Source of the DNA: Palleronia abyssalis
GTDB lineage: Bacteria; Pseudomonadota; Alphaproteobacteria; Rhodobacterales; Rhodobacteraceae
DNA: 64,000 bases
Direction of reading: 5' to 3'
Assembly (NCBI RefSeq): GCF_900302445.1
Contig: NZ_ONZF01000007.1
Coordinates: forward strand, 62,001-126,000
Under the pieces are notes generated by a model. It did not search any database and had not been told where the DNA came from. It worked only from the letters and a program-made list of their open reading frames with translations. This document shows, in pieces, positions 45,149 through 54,699 of the stretch (positions are counted from its first letter, which is position 1; every line of letters starts with the position of its first letter). The translations under genes and the position numbers were made by a program.

Positions 45149-47125
45149 ATGTCCAATACCGTTCTTCTGTGCGATTGCCTCGGTTCCCAGCGGCTCGGCC
45201 GCGAGGCGTTGAGCGACGCGACCGACCGCCCCTGTTCCCGGGTCCACACTTTCCTGTGCGGACGAGAGTTAGGGATCGTTTCCGACGCGTTGCAGAATGG
45301 CCCCGTGACGGTCGCCTGCGAGCAGGAACGCGCAGCCTTCGACTCCTTGGCCGAGGATCTGGACGTCGAGTCGCCGACTTACGTCGACCTGCGCGACCGT
45401 GCCGGATGGACCGAAGACACCCGCGACGTCACGCCCAAGCAGGCCGCCCTTCTGACGCTGGCCGCCATGCCGCGCCCCGCGCCCCGCGTGATCGACGTGG
45501 AAAGCCGCGGCACCTGCCTTGTCATCGGCGCGGCTGAAATCGCCCTGCCCACGGCCGAACGTCTAGCCGGGCAGCTTGCCGTGACCTGCCTTCTGACGGA
45601 TGACGCGCCCCTTCCCGACACCCGGGCCTTCGACATCGTGCGGGGCCGGATACGGCGCGCACAAGGGGCCCTCGGCCAGTTCGAGGTCATGATCGACGGA
45701 TTGCGCCAGCTGATCCCCGGAGGCCGCGGCGCGTTCGAGTTCAGCGCCCCCCGCGACGGCGCGACCAGCGCTTGCGACATCATCCTGGACCTGACCGCCG
45801 GCACGCCGCTGTTTCCCGCCCCCGAAAAGCGGGAAGGCTATCTGCGCGCCGATCCCGCGCGTCCGGCCGCCGTCTTTGATGCGACGCTGGAGGCGTCGAA
45901 GCTGGTCGGGACCTTCGAACAGCCCGTTCACGTGTCGCTTGCGCCGCAGCTTTGCGCCCATTCGCGCGCCATGCAGACCGGCTGCACGCGCTGCCTCGAC
46001 GCCTGTCCGACCGGGGCCATCGTGCCCGACGGCGATCACGTGGCCGTCGATCCCCATGTCTGCGCCGGCTGCGGGGCGTGTTCGGCGCTGTGCCCGTCCG
46101 GTGCGATCAGCTATGCTGCGCCGCCGGTCGAGGACACGATGCGCCGTATCTCGGTGCTGGCCTCGGCCTATCGCAATGCGGGGGGCACCCTGCCCCGGCT
46201 GCTGGTCCACGACGAGGATCACGGGCGCGAACTGATCAACCTTCTGGCCCGCCATGGCGCCGGGTTGCCCGCCGATGTGATTCCCCTGTCGATCCCCGCC
46301 GTCGCCGCCTTCGGCCATGCCGAGGCGCTGGCCGCCCGGGCCAGCGGTTTCGCCGACGTGTCCGTTCTGCTGTCGCCCCGGTCCGACCGGGCGACCTTGG
46401 CGCAAGAGGCCGAACTGGCCGCCGCCATCGACACCCCCGCCGCACTGCGCCTTCTGGACGTGACCGATCCCGACATGCTGCCCGATGCGCTGGGGCCGTC
46501 GCCCGACACCGCGCCCGAGCCCATGCTACCCATGGGATCGCGGCGCCAGATCGCGCGAATGGCAGCAAAATCACTGTCGGACGAGGTTCTGACGCCGTTG
46601 CCAGATCATGCGCCCTATGGTGCGATCCTGGTGGACCAGGACGCCTGCACGCTGTGCCTGGCTTGCGTTCCGCTGTGTCCGTCGGGGGCGCTGTCGGACA
46701 ACCCGGACAAGCCCCAGCTTCTGTTCACCGAGGATGCCTGCCTGCAATGCGGGCTGTGTGCCAATATCTGCCCCGAGGATGCCATTACGCTGCAGCCGCA
46801 GATGAACACCTCGGACGACGCGCTGTCGCCTTCGGTGATGAACGAGGAGGAACCGTTCCACTGCGTCGAATGCGGCACCCCGTTCGGCGTCAAATCGACC
46901 ATCGAGCGGATCACCGAGAAACTGTCGGGCAACCACGCCATGTTCGCCAATCCTCAGGCCCTGCGCCTGATCGGGATGTGCGACGATTGCCGGGTGAAGT
47001 CGCAGATGCACGACGGAATGCTGTCCGGCCCGCCCCGTCCCGTGGCGAAGACGTCTGCCGATTATGGCCAGCCGGAGGACGCCGTGGTCCTGCCGCAGCG
47101 GCGCAAGGGGCGGAAGCGGACCTGA
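45149..47125 (+). CDS. Polyferredoxin-type 4Fe-4S protein of formate-dehydrogenase maturation
   Basis: The 658-residue cytoplasmic protein carries two dicluster ferredoxin modules: CTRCLDACPTGA with CAGCGACSALCPSGA, and CTLCLACVPLCPSG with CLQCGLCANICPEDA, plus CVECGTPFG and CDDC near the end as a likely zinc site. It fits the FdhB-like accessory 4Fe-4S protein of DUF3305/DUF3306 clusters; an electron-transfer or assembly role for a molybdenum enzyme is inferred. ATG at 45149 is chosen because homology begins MSNTVLLCDCLGS. Confidence 0.85.
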   Translation: MSNTVLLCDCLGSQRLGREALSDATDRPCSRVHTFLCGRELGIVSDALQNGPVTVACEQERAAFDSLAEDLDVESPTYVDLRDRAGWTEDTRDVTPKQAALLTLAAMPRPAPRVIDVESRGTCLVIGAAEIALPTAERLAGQLAVTCLLTDDAPLPDTRAFDIVRGRIRRAQGALGQFEVMIDGLRQLIPGGRGAFEFSAPRDGATSACDIILDLTAGTPLFPAPEKREGYLRADPARPAAVFDATLEASKLVGTFEQPVHVSLAPQLCAHSRAMQTGCTRCLDACPTGAIVPDGDHVAVDPHVCAGCGACSALCPSGAISYAAPPVEDTMRRISVLASAYRNAGGTLPRLLVHDEDHGRELINLLARHGAGLPADVIPLSIPAVAAFGHAEALAARASGFADVSVLLSPRSDRATLAQEAELAAAIDTPAALRLLDVTDPDMLPDALGPSPDTAPEPMLPMGSRRQIARMAAKSLSDEVLTPLPDHAPYGAILVDQDACTLCLACVPLCPSGALSDNPDKPQLLFTEDACLQCGLCANICPEDAITLQPQMNTSDDALSPSVMNEEEPFHCVECGTPFGVKSTIERITEKLSGNHAMFANPQALRLIGMCDDCRVKSQMHDGMLSGPPRPVAKTSADYGQPEDAVVLPQRRKGRKRT

Positions 47126-47221
47126 CCGGGTCCGCGGCCGCGCCGAAATTCTAAATACCCCGGGGACGTTGCGGCGGATGCCCGACGGCCCTAGGTCGCG
47201 CCCCATAGGATGGAGGTTCTG

Positions 47222-47425
47222 ATGAGCGACGATTTCAACATGTCGATGCGCAAGTTCCTGAAGCAGGTGGGCGTCACCTCGCAGCAGGCGATCGAGGAGG
47301 CTATGCGCAAGGCCGGACCGGAAACGGCCGGGCGCAGCTATCCCGCGAAGGTGGTCCTGACCATCCCGGAGCTTGGGCTGGAGCATGAAATAACCGGACA
47401 AATCAAAGGGCAAGGCACCGAATGA
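47222..47425 (+). CDS. DUF6494 family protein
   Basis: A 67-residue protein with the DUF6494 pattern: FNMSMRKFLKQVGVTSQQAI in the N-terminal half, then LPAK-like YPAKVVLTI and LGLEHEITG. The function is unknown; the gene is usually found near Mrp or formate-dehydrogenase genes. GGATGGAGGTTCTG precedes the ATG, and the mrp start overlaps its stop (ATGA). Confidence 0.85.
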   Translation: MSDDFNMSMRKFLKQVGVTSQQAIEEAMRKAGPETAGRSYPAKVVLTIPELGLEHEITGQIKGQGTE

Positions 47426-48486
47426 GTCTGACTGCGGAAGACGTCCAAGCCGCCCTGGCGGGCATTGCCGATCCCGCGACGGGGCAGGACATCGTGGCTG
47501 CCGGCCGGGTGAAGGCCCTGACCGTCGAAGGGGACGCGGTTCGCTTCGTCATGGAAGTGCCCGGCGAGATGGCGAAAGGCTATGAGCGGACGCGGGCCGA
47601 GGCCGAGGCGCGGGTGAAGGCGCTGGGGGCCGCGACCGTGTCGGCGGTGATGACCGCGCATTCCGAAAAAGCGCCGCCCGATCTGGGACAGAAGAAGAAA
47701 CCTGCGCAGCCGAACGCCCCGCAGAAGGTGCAGGGGGTGGACCGGATCGTGGCCGTCGCCTCGGGCAAGGGGGGCGTCGGGAAGTCCACCGTCTCGGCCA
47801 ACCTGGCCTGCGCACTGGCCGCCGAGGGGCGACGCGTCGGGCTTCTGGATGCCGACGTCTATGGCCCGTCGCAGCCGCGGATGCTGGGCGTCTCGGGCCG
47901 GCCTGCCTCGCCAGACGGGAAGACCATACTTCCCATGCGAAATCACGGGGTTACAATGATGTCCATCGGCCTCATGGTGGGCGAGGGACAGGCTGTCGTG
48001 TGGCGGGGTCCGATGCTGATGGGCGCGTTGCAGCAGATGCTGATGCAGGTGCAGTGGGGCGGGCTGGACGTCCTGATCGTGGACCTTCCGCCCGGCACCG
48101 GGGACGTGACGCTGACCCTGGCACAGAAGGCCGAGGTGGACGGGGCGATCATCGTGTCGACGCCGCAGGACGTGGCCTTGCTGGACGCGCGCAAGGGGAT
48201 CGACATGTTCGCGCAGCTCAAGACCCCCATACTTGGTATGATCGAGAACATGAGCACCCATATCTGCACCAATTGCGGGTATGAGGAGCATATCTTCGGG
48301 CATGGCGGCGTCGCGGCCGAGGCCAAGAAGCTTGGCGTGCCGCTATTGGGGGAAATCCCGCTGCATCTGGACATCCGGACAGCAGCTGACGGGGGTGCGC
48401 CGATCGTTGTATCAAAACCGGAAAGCAAGCAAGCTCAAGCGTTTAGGGACATTGCCAAGGGCATGATCGCGCGGGGCGAGGCGTGA
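47422..48486 (+). CDS. mrp: Mrp/ApbC-type iron-sulfur carrier ATPase
   Basis: This P-loop NTPase of the Mrp/NBP35 family transfers 4Fe-4S clusters to target proteins. The 354-residue product has an N-terminal DUF59-like domain, the deviant Walker A SGKGGVGKST, IVDLPPGTGDV, and the cluster-binding CTNCGYEEHIFG. In this neighbourhood it probably helps load iron-sulfur centres of the molybdenum enzyme partner genes. The start overlaps the upstream stop (ATGA). Confidence 0.9.
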   Translation: MSLTAEDVQAALAGIADPATGQDIVAAGRVKALTVEGDAVRFVMEVPGEMAKGYERTRAEAEARVKALGAATVSAVMTAHSEKAPPDLGQKKKPAQPNAPQKVQGVDRIVAVASGKGGVGKSTVSANLACALAAEGRRVGLLDADVYGPSQPRMLGVSGRPASPDGKTILPMRNHGVTMMSIGLMVGEGQAVVWRGPMLMGALQQMLMQVQWGGLDVLIVDLPPGTGDVTLTLAQKAEVDGAIIVSTPQDVALLDARKGIDMFAQLKTPILGMIENMSTHICTNCGYEEHIFGHGGVAAEAKKLGVPLLGEIPLHLDIRTAADGGAPIVVSKPESKQAQAFRDIAKGMIARGEA

Positions 48487-48962
48487 TGCAGCTGGCGCGG
48501 GCGGTGCATCTGGACGAGAGCGATACGCTGGTGTTCGAGCAGCCCGCGCGCACCGGGGAATGGTGCATTCCGGGCGGATTCGCCTTTGCCGATTGGAGCA
48601 AGGCGCAGCTTGAGGGCAAGAAAAAGCAAGCGTTCTCCAACGGTTGGCTTGGGGTCGAGACGTTCGGCCGGGTGTCCTTGGTAGCCGTTGCCCGGATCGA
48701 GCCGGGGGAGGTCGAGAGGCTGACCGGATCGCTGGCCCGGCATTTCGTGAAAGTCTACGGCGCCCCGGACGAGGCTTCGGCCATGCCCGTCGCGCGCGAG
48801 CAAATCCTTGATATGGTTGACCTTTGCGCCGATCATGACGCGAATACGTTGCTGGCCGTCAGCCGTGAGATGACGGATGCGGGGGTCCGCGAAACCTTCC
48901 GCTCGATCCCCGCGCCGGAGGCGGACCTGAGCCAGTTCGCGGTCCACGGGGACACCGAATAG
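48486..48962 (+). CDS. DUF6505 family protein
   Basis: The 158-residue protein has the DUF6505 features LARAVHLDESDTLVFEQPA, GEWCIPGGFAFADW and KKQAFSNGWLGVETFGR. Function unknown; members cluster with Mrp and formate-dehydrogenase accessory genes. Translation starts on the mrp stop codon (TGATG overlap). The 11-bp repeat array begins on its last base. Confidence 0.8.
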   Translation: MQLARAVHLDESDTLVFEQPARTGEWCIPGGFAFADWSKAQLEGKKKQAFSNGWLGVETFGRVSLVAVARIEPGEVERLTGSLARHFVKVYGAPDEASAMPVAREQILDMVDLCADHDANTLLAVSREMTDAGVRETFRSIPAPEADLSQFAVHGDTE

Positions 48963-49071
48963 CGTCCCGCACGCGCCGGACATCCGCCGGACATCTGCCG
49001 GACACGCGTCGGCCTTGGGTCGGCTGCGGGCCGGACAAGCGTCGGGCATCTGTCGGACATACGCCCGACGG
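48962..49071. repeat. Array of ten degenerate 11-bp units (locus B)
   Basis: Ten consecutive 11-mers follow the DUF6505 stop, among them GCGCCGGACAT (48973), CCGCCGGACAT (48984), CTGCCGGACAC (48995), GCGTCGGGCAT (49039) and CTGTCGGACAT (49050). Several are identical to units at 2419-2528, including the neighbours GCGTCGGGCAT then CTGTCGG. It occupies the whole gap between two convergent genes. Confidence 0.85.
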
Positions 49072-49090
49072 GTCGGGTCCGCCCGCGAGG

Positions 49091-50203
49091 TCAGACCTCG
49101 GTCGTTTGCAGCGGCTTTTCGGTGATGATGCGTGACCAGATCAGGACCGTGGTAACAAGCGGGATCGCGGCCGTGCCGTAGAACATCGCCGCCACGCCCA
49201 TGCTGCCCGAGACCCAGCCCGCGACCATGGGGCCCAGCACGCTGCCGGCGGCCGTGGCCAATAGAGTAGCGGTGAAGCCAAGCGCCGGGAAACGGGGGAA
49301 CAGGCGTTCGGACCAGAAGGCCAGGACGGCGCTGGTCATCATTACGTTGACGCCCTGCAGACCGGCCGATGCGACGAGTCCAGACCATCGCCCCGACCCG
49401 AAGGCCGCCAGGGCCAGCGACGTGGCCCCGATAACAAGAAGCGCCCGCAACAGCCAGGTCAGGCCGATCGCATTCCGCACCCGGTCCGTCAGCAGGCCCG
49501 AGAGGCCGAACAAACCGTAGAAGATGAAGACCAGCGGCGCCGCCGATCCACCGGGCATCCCCGGGACACCTTCCTCGGCGAACCGGTCCGCGGCGAACGA
49601 GATGTAGATGGCCGACGTAGTGCCATAGACAAAGGCCACGCCGAACAGGGGGATCGCGCAGCGTTGAAGCAGGTCGCGCCAGCCCTTCTTGGGGGGATCG
49701 TCGGGGGATTTGTCCACCTGACGCAGGGCAGCCCAGTTCACGATCAGCGCCACGGCGCTTGCGCCGGCAAAGGCCCCCCAGCAGATGCGCCACCCGAAAC
49801 CGGCCAAGACCATCGCCAACGCAACACCCCCTGCCGCGGCGATTCCGATGGCCGTGCCGCTGCTGATTTCGGACAGGGCCGTTGCCCGGTCGACGTCCCG
49901 TACCTTTCGGTGCACCGCGTCGTTGAACGGGGTCCAGGCGAAGCCCGCGCTGGAGGCGGCCAGGAACACCCCGATCGCAAGGACGAACACCCCGGGGGCG
50001 AGGGCCACGATTCCCAGCCCGACCGTCGCAGCCGCTAGGCCCGACAGCACCGGAAATTCCGGCCCCCGGCGGTTAAGGAAGAACTGCGCGATCAGAAGAC
50101 CGATGAAGAAGCCCGCGAACCCGATGCTGGAGACGATCCCCACCGCCGACGACGACATCGAGAAGGCCGACCGGAACTCGGGCACGAACAGGCCGAACCC
50201 CAT
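49091..50203 (-). CDS. MFS transporter, start codon doubtful
   Basis: A major-facilitator-type protein with about 11-12 hydrophobic helices; GFGLFVPEFRSAFSMS is the end of helix I. From ATG 50203 it is 370 residues and lacks most of helix I. The frame stays open and in register for 23 more codons to 50272, giving AGFAATAISFGPGR, the missing helix, and a strong AGGAAGGAGG site stands 8 bases before an ATC codon (50270-50272). The real start is either that ATC or a mutated ATG. Substrate unknown. Confidence 0.8.
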   Translation of the reverse strand: MGFGLFVPEFRSAFSMSSSAVGIVSSIGFAGFFIGLLIAQFFLNRRGPEFPVLSGLAAATVGLGIVALAPGVFVLAIGVFLAASSAGFAWTPFNDAVHRKVRDVDRATALSEISSGTAIGIAAAGGVALAMVLAGFGWRICWGAFAGASAVALIVNWAALRQVDKSPDDPPKKGWRDLLQRCAIPLFGVAFVYGTTSAIYISFAADRFAEEGVPGMPGGSAAPLVFIFYGLFGLSGLLTDRVRNAIGLTWLLRALLVIGATSLALAAFGSGRWSGLVASAGLQGVNVMMTSAVLAFWSERLFPRFPALGFTATLLATAAGSVLGPMVAGWVSGSMGVAAMFYGTAAIPLVTTVLIWSRIITEKPLQTTEV

Positions 50204-50351
50204 GCGACCGGGGCCGAAACTGATGGCCGTTGCCGCGAAGCCCGCGACGGATAGGCTGCGAAAGAAAGTGATGGGGGCGCCCTCCTTCCTTGGGGAAATG
50301 GAACAGCCCCGGTCCCGGTTCCTGCCGCGGCGATTTGGCCCGGGCGTGTGT

Positions 50352-50364
50352 GGGGGGGGGGGGG
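50352..50364. repeat. Tract of 13 G residues upstream of the MFS gene
   Basis: Thirteen uninterrupted G residues lie about 80 bases before the proposed MFS start and 36 bases beyond the NUDIX stop. On the coding strand of the MFS gene this is a 13-C tract in the 5' region, a length at which slipped-strand mutation is frequent. Confidence 0.92.
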
Positions 50365-50399
50365 CCGATCACCGGGGCGCGCGCGGAAGCGAACCGCCC

Positions 50400-50852
50400 C
50401 TACGTCCGACGCAGATGCGCCTTCAGCCCGCTGGGGAAAAGCGGAAGCCCGCCGGGGCGATCCAGCCCCGAGGGATCGACCCATTCGGCAAAGCAGGTCA
50501 TGCCGTTGTCTTCACGGAAGGTGATGCGCTCGACCCCCTCGACGGGATCGGGGTCGAAGGCCACTTTGAAGATCGCCAGGACCTCGTGCCCGGTGGTGCC
50601 TTCATGCGTGAAGATGTTTTACATGAAGACGGGCGGCCCGAGGGGGATGACGGTGACGCCGAGTTCCTCGTGGAATTCCCGCCGGACCGCGGCCTCGGCC
50701 GTTTCGCCGAACTCGACCGTGCCGCCGAGGGGGCGCACGCCTTTGACGCGCCCGGCATCGTCGCGGATTTCGGCGGCCAGCAGCCAGCCCTTGCGCCAAT
50801 GCAGGCCGAGGGCTTTCAACCGGATCGTCTGGGAGGGGCGCCATACGGTCAT
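50400..50852 (-). pseudogene. NUDIX hydrolase with an in-frame stop codon
   Basis: The first part (50852 to 50619) carries a perfect NUDIX box, GTVEFGETAEAAVRREFHEE with LGV, after a typical N-terminus KALGLHWRKGWLLAAEI. TAA at 50619-50621 then interrupts the frame where relatives read ...E-N-I-y-T-H-E-G. The same frame continues for 73 codons with NIFTHEGTTGHEVLAIFKV and a conserved tail ending HLRRT. A single base change (GAA to TAA) explains it, so this is probably a recent null allele, a sequencing error or, less likely, readthrough. Confidence 0.85.
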
Positions 50853-50980
50853 CCGATGGGGATAGGGACTTGGCAGAGTGCGGACAAGCGGGGTCGGCCC
50901 GGTTCGGCCTCCGCGTCGCCAAATGCGGTTCGGACCGCTTGACACCTCGCGCCGGCAGGGATACCTGCGCACCCGGTAGT

Positions 50981-51057
50981 GGCGTGGTAGCTCAGCTGGT
51001 TAGAGCACAGCACTCATAATGCTGGGGTCGGCGGTTCAAGTCCGCCCCACGCTACCA
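50981..51057 (+). tRNA. tRNA-Met, elongator type (anticodon CAT)
   Basis: A 77-base tRNA: acceptor GGCGTGG / CCACGCT (first pair G-T), D-arm GCTCAGCTGGTTAGAGC, anticodon stem-loop CAGCACTCATAATGCTG, T-arm GGCGGTTCAAGTCCGCC and encoded CCA. The 5' GGCGTGGTAGC and 3' GCTACCA ends fit elongator tRNA-Met rather than tRNA-Ile2, which also has CAT. Confidence 0.9.
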
Positions 51058-51084
51058 ATCTTTCCCTTCGATCCGATGCGGTGG

Positions 51085-52263
51085 TCAGCCCTTCCGGGGC
51101 CCCTGGTCGTCCCCCGGCCCTGTGTCGGGCGTGTCGAAGTCCTGAAGACCTGACAGCCCTTTTTCCTCGAACTCCTGATCCGGGGCAGGCGCAGGGGCGC
51201 GGCGTTCGGTCGTGTCGCGCACCGAGGCGTGCATCTCGGCCCGGACGCGGGGCAACGCGCCGGGATAGTGTTCCTGAAGCCAGACGACCATCTTCTCGCG
51301 CACTTCGCAACGCAGGTCCCAGGTGCGGGGGGCGTTGCGCGCGCTCATCAAGGCGCGGACCTGAACGGAATCCTGGTTGGTGTCGACGACCTGCAACACG
51401 CAGACATTGCCGTCCCACAGCTCGGATCCTTCGAGGATCTCGTGAAGCTTGTGGCGCATGGCCCCCAGCGGCGCGGTATAGTCCAGGTGCCAGATCGCCG
51501 AGCCGATGATGGTCGAACTGTCGCGGGTCCAGTTCTGGAACGGTTTTTCGATGAAGTACGACAACGGCACGACCAGACGGCGCAGGTCCCAGATCCGGAT
51601 GATCACGTAGGTGGCGCGGATTTCCTCGATCACGCCCCATTCGTTTTCGACGATGACGACGTCATTCAGGCGAATGGGCTGGGTCATCGCGATCTGGATG
51701 CCCGCGATGAGGTTGGCCAGAACAGGCCGCGCGGCAAAGCCCAGAACCAGACCGGCCGCACCCGCAGAGGCGAACAGCGAGACGCCGTAGCTGCGCACGC
51801 TTTCGAAGGTGAACAGCACGAATCCCGCGGTGATCAGCACGATCATGATCTGCGCGACCTTCTGCAGGACACGCAGCTGCGTCGCGTGCGAGCGGGCGTT
51901 GTAATCCTCTTCCTCCAGCGAGGTGCGTGAGATGCCGCGCTCGGTCATGTAGTTGGTCACGATCAGCACGGTCCAGCCGATCACGACGATGATCGCGGCG
52001 GCGGCGAAATGCTCGGTGCGTTCGACCCAAGTGCCCGGCAGGCTAAGCGCGGGAATCGTGATGGCCAGGGCGATCACGACCAGGGTCAAACGCAGGGGCC
52101 GGCGCAGGCGAGAGGCCATGCGCCACATCAGCCCCTCCCTGCGCGCCAGCCACAGCGCCAGCGGGCGCCAGATCAGCCGGTGCAGCAGCACGGCCGCAAG
52201 CACCGCCAGCGCCAGGATCAAGAGCTGGGCGGCATCTGTCTGGATCAGTTGATCGAAGGTCAC
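51085..52263 (-). CDS. MscS-family mechanosensitive channel
   Basis: The 392-residue protein has four N-terminal helices and the MscS pore and beta domain: SAGAAGLVLGFAARPVLANL (Gly/Ala-rich pore helix) and then IRLNDVVIVENEWGVIEEI. Such channels release solutes on osmotic downshock. The C-terminus is long, acidic and Pro-rich. It converges on tRNA-Met. Confidence 0.9.
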   Translation of the reverse strand: MTFDQLIQTDAAQLLILALAVLAAVLLHRLIWRPLALWLARREGLMWRMASRLRRPLRLTLVVIALAITIPALSLPGTWVERTEHFAAAAIIVVIGWTVLIVTNYMTERGISRTSLEEEDYNARSHATQLRVLQKVAQIMIVLITAGFVLFTFESVRSYGVSLFASAGAAGLVLGFAARPVLANLIAGIQIAMTQPIRLNDVVIVENEWGVIEEIRATYVIIRIWDLRRLVVPLSYFIEKPFQNWTRDSSTIIGSAIWHLDYTAPLGAMRHKLHEILEGSELWDGNVCVLQVVDTNQDSVQVRALMSARNAPRTWDLRCEVREKMVVWLQEHYPGALPRVRAEMHASVRDTTERRAPAPAPDQEFEEKGLSGLQDFDTPDTGPGDDQGPRKG

Positions 52264-52318
52264 GTCATTGCCCCATTTTCCGCGTTGCGGCGTGAAACCT
52301 AGCGGATCGGGGGCGGCG

Positions 52319-52804
52319 TCAACGGCAGTGGCGTGCGGTTTCGCGGTGGTTGAGGCCGGTTTCCACCAGAAGGCACTTGTTCTTCGCCTCGTAATAATAC
52401 CCGCGGGCGTACCACATCATCGCCGCATGCTCGTCCCCGTCCGACACCATCCAGGCGCCTTTCAAGTAGCGGCCCGCGTAGTTCAGGTTGGTCTCGGGAT
52501 CGAGGAGCGTGGAGGGCGGTCCGGCATGACCCATGGTGCGCGCGGTCTGCGGCAGGATCTGCATCAGCCCCCAATAGGGCCCGTTCCGCGCGCCGGGGCG
52601 ATAGTCGCTCTCGCGCTGGATCACGCGGTGCAGCAGAGAGGCCGGGATGCCGTGGATCGCCGCCCATTTGTTCACCAGCCCGCGCATCTGTGGCGATTCG
52701 CCGGGGTTGAGGTCGGCAGTGGCGATGGCGCGCGTAACCTCGGGGCGGGGGGCACCGCAGGCAGCGAGGGACAGGCACAGCAGGATCAGGGCGATGGGTC
52801 TCAT
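52319..52804 (-). CDS. Lytic transglycosylase, lipoprotein
   Basis: The 161-residue precursor has a lipobox LAACG and an SLT-type domain: VIQRESDYRPGARN with the catalytic Glu, GPYWGLMQILPQTARTMG, and LNYAGRYL. It cleaves peptidoglycan between MurNAc and GlcNAc. It starts 118 bp from the divergent rimO gene. The start ATG at 52804 begins the signal peptide; the longer upstream frame is not used. Confidence 0.88.
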   Translation of the reverse strand: MRPIALILLCLSLAACGAPRPEVTRAIATADLNPGESPQMRGLVNKWAAIHGIPASLLHRVIQRESDYRPGARNGPYWGLMQILPQTARTMGHAGPPSTLLDPETNLNYAGRYLKGAWMVSDGDEHAAMMWYARGYYYEAKNKCLLVETGLNHRETARHCR

Positions 52805-52922
52805 GGGGCAAAGTCTTGCCGTGGGCGGGGGGGCGCGGGCAAGCCTCACGGGTGCGTCATAGGCGGGGGATCGCCGGCGCGGACGCTTCCCGGCGGCGCC
52901 CGGATGCGCTATGGCCGCGCGC

Positions 52923-54305
<1,383 letters not shown>

Positions 54306-54557
54306 TCACTCCGTCAGGGTGGCCGCGATCTCGGCATCCCTGATCCGGTCGAGTCGCGTCTTGTTCACGCAGAACTCCGGCGCATGGCGGGCATCGTGGA
54401 AAGCGTCCGCAAGCCAGGACCTGCAAGCCCCGACATGCGTGCAATCCCGGCACCGATGCACGATGTCCGAAAGGTCCTCCGGGTCCAGATGACGCCGGTC
54501 GATCCCGACGGCCTCCGTCATCTCTCGGACAAGGCGAAAATGCGGGTCGGCGGTCAT
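54306..54557 (-). CDS. DUF6455 family protein
   Basis: The 83-residue protein has the DUF6455 pattern: RCRDCTHVGACRSWLAD with C-x2-C...C and a later EFCVN. Four conserved Cys residues suggest a metal-binding or redox role; function unknown. It converges on rimO with no gap. AAGGAGGACACCCC precedes the ATG. Confidence 0.8.
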   Translation of the reverse strand: MTADPHFRLVREMTEAVGIDRRHLDPEDLSDIVHRCRDCTHVGACRSWLADAFHDARHAPEFCVNKTRLDRIRDAEIAATLTE

Positions 54558-54671
54558 GGGGTGTCCTCCTTGGCGTGCGACATGCCCCAGCCTTCCAGCC
54601 GAATCGCCGCAGCGCCTTGACCCATGTCAAACCGCCCTTCCCTTCATCCTTGGGAAAATACCCCGGGGAGC

Positions 54672-54692
54672 GCGAGGGGCCGCGCCCCTCGC
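54672..54692 (-). terminator. Hairpin downstream of the M48 gene
   Basis: GCGAGGGGC and GCCCCTCGC form a perfect 9-bp stem with a 3-base loop, just past the M48 stop. A T-run is not present directly after it, so termination is likely but weak. Confidence 0.55.
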
Positions 54693-54699
54693 CCTTCGC

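Noticed and set aside
50603-50922. An alternative open frame across the NUDIX stop codon
   Set aside because: It lacks the NUDIX box and conserved C-terminus; the frame with the box continues past the TAA in the same register, so a stop mutation explains the data better than a frameshift.
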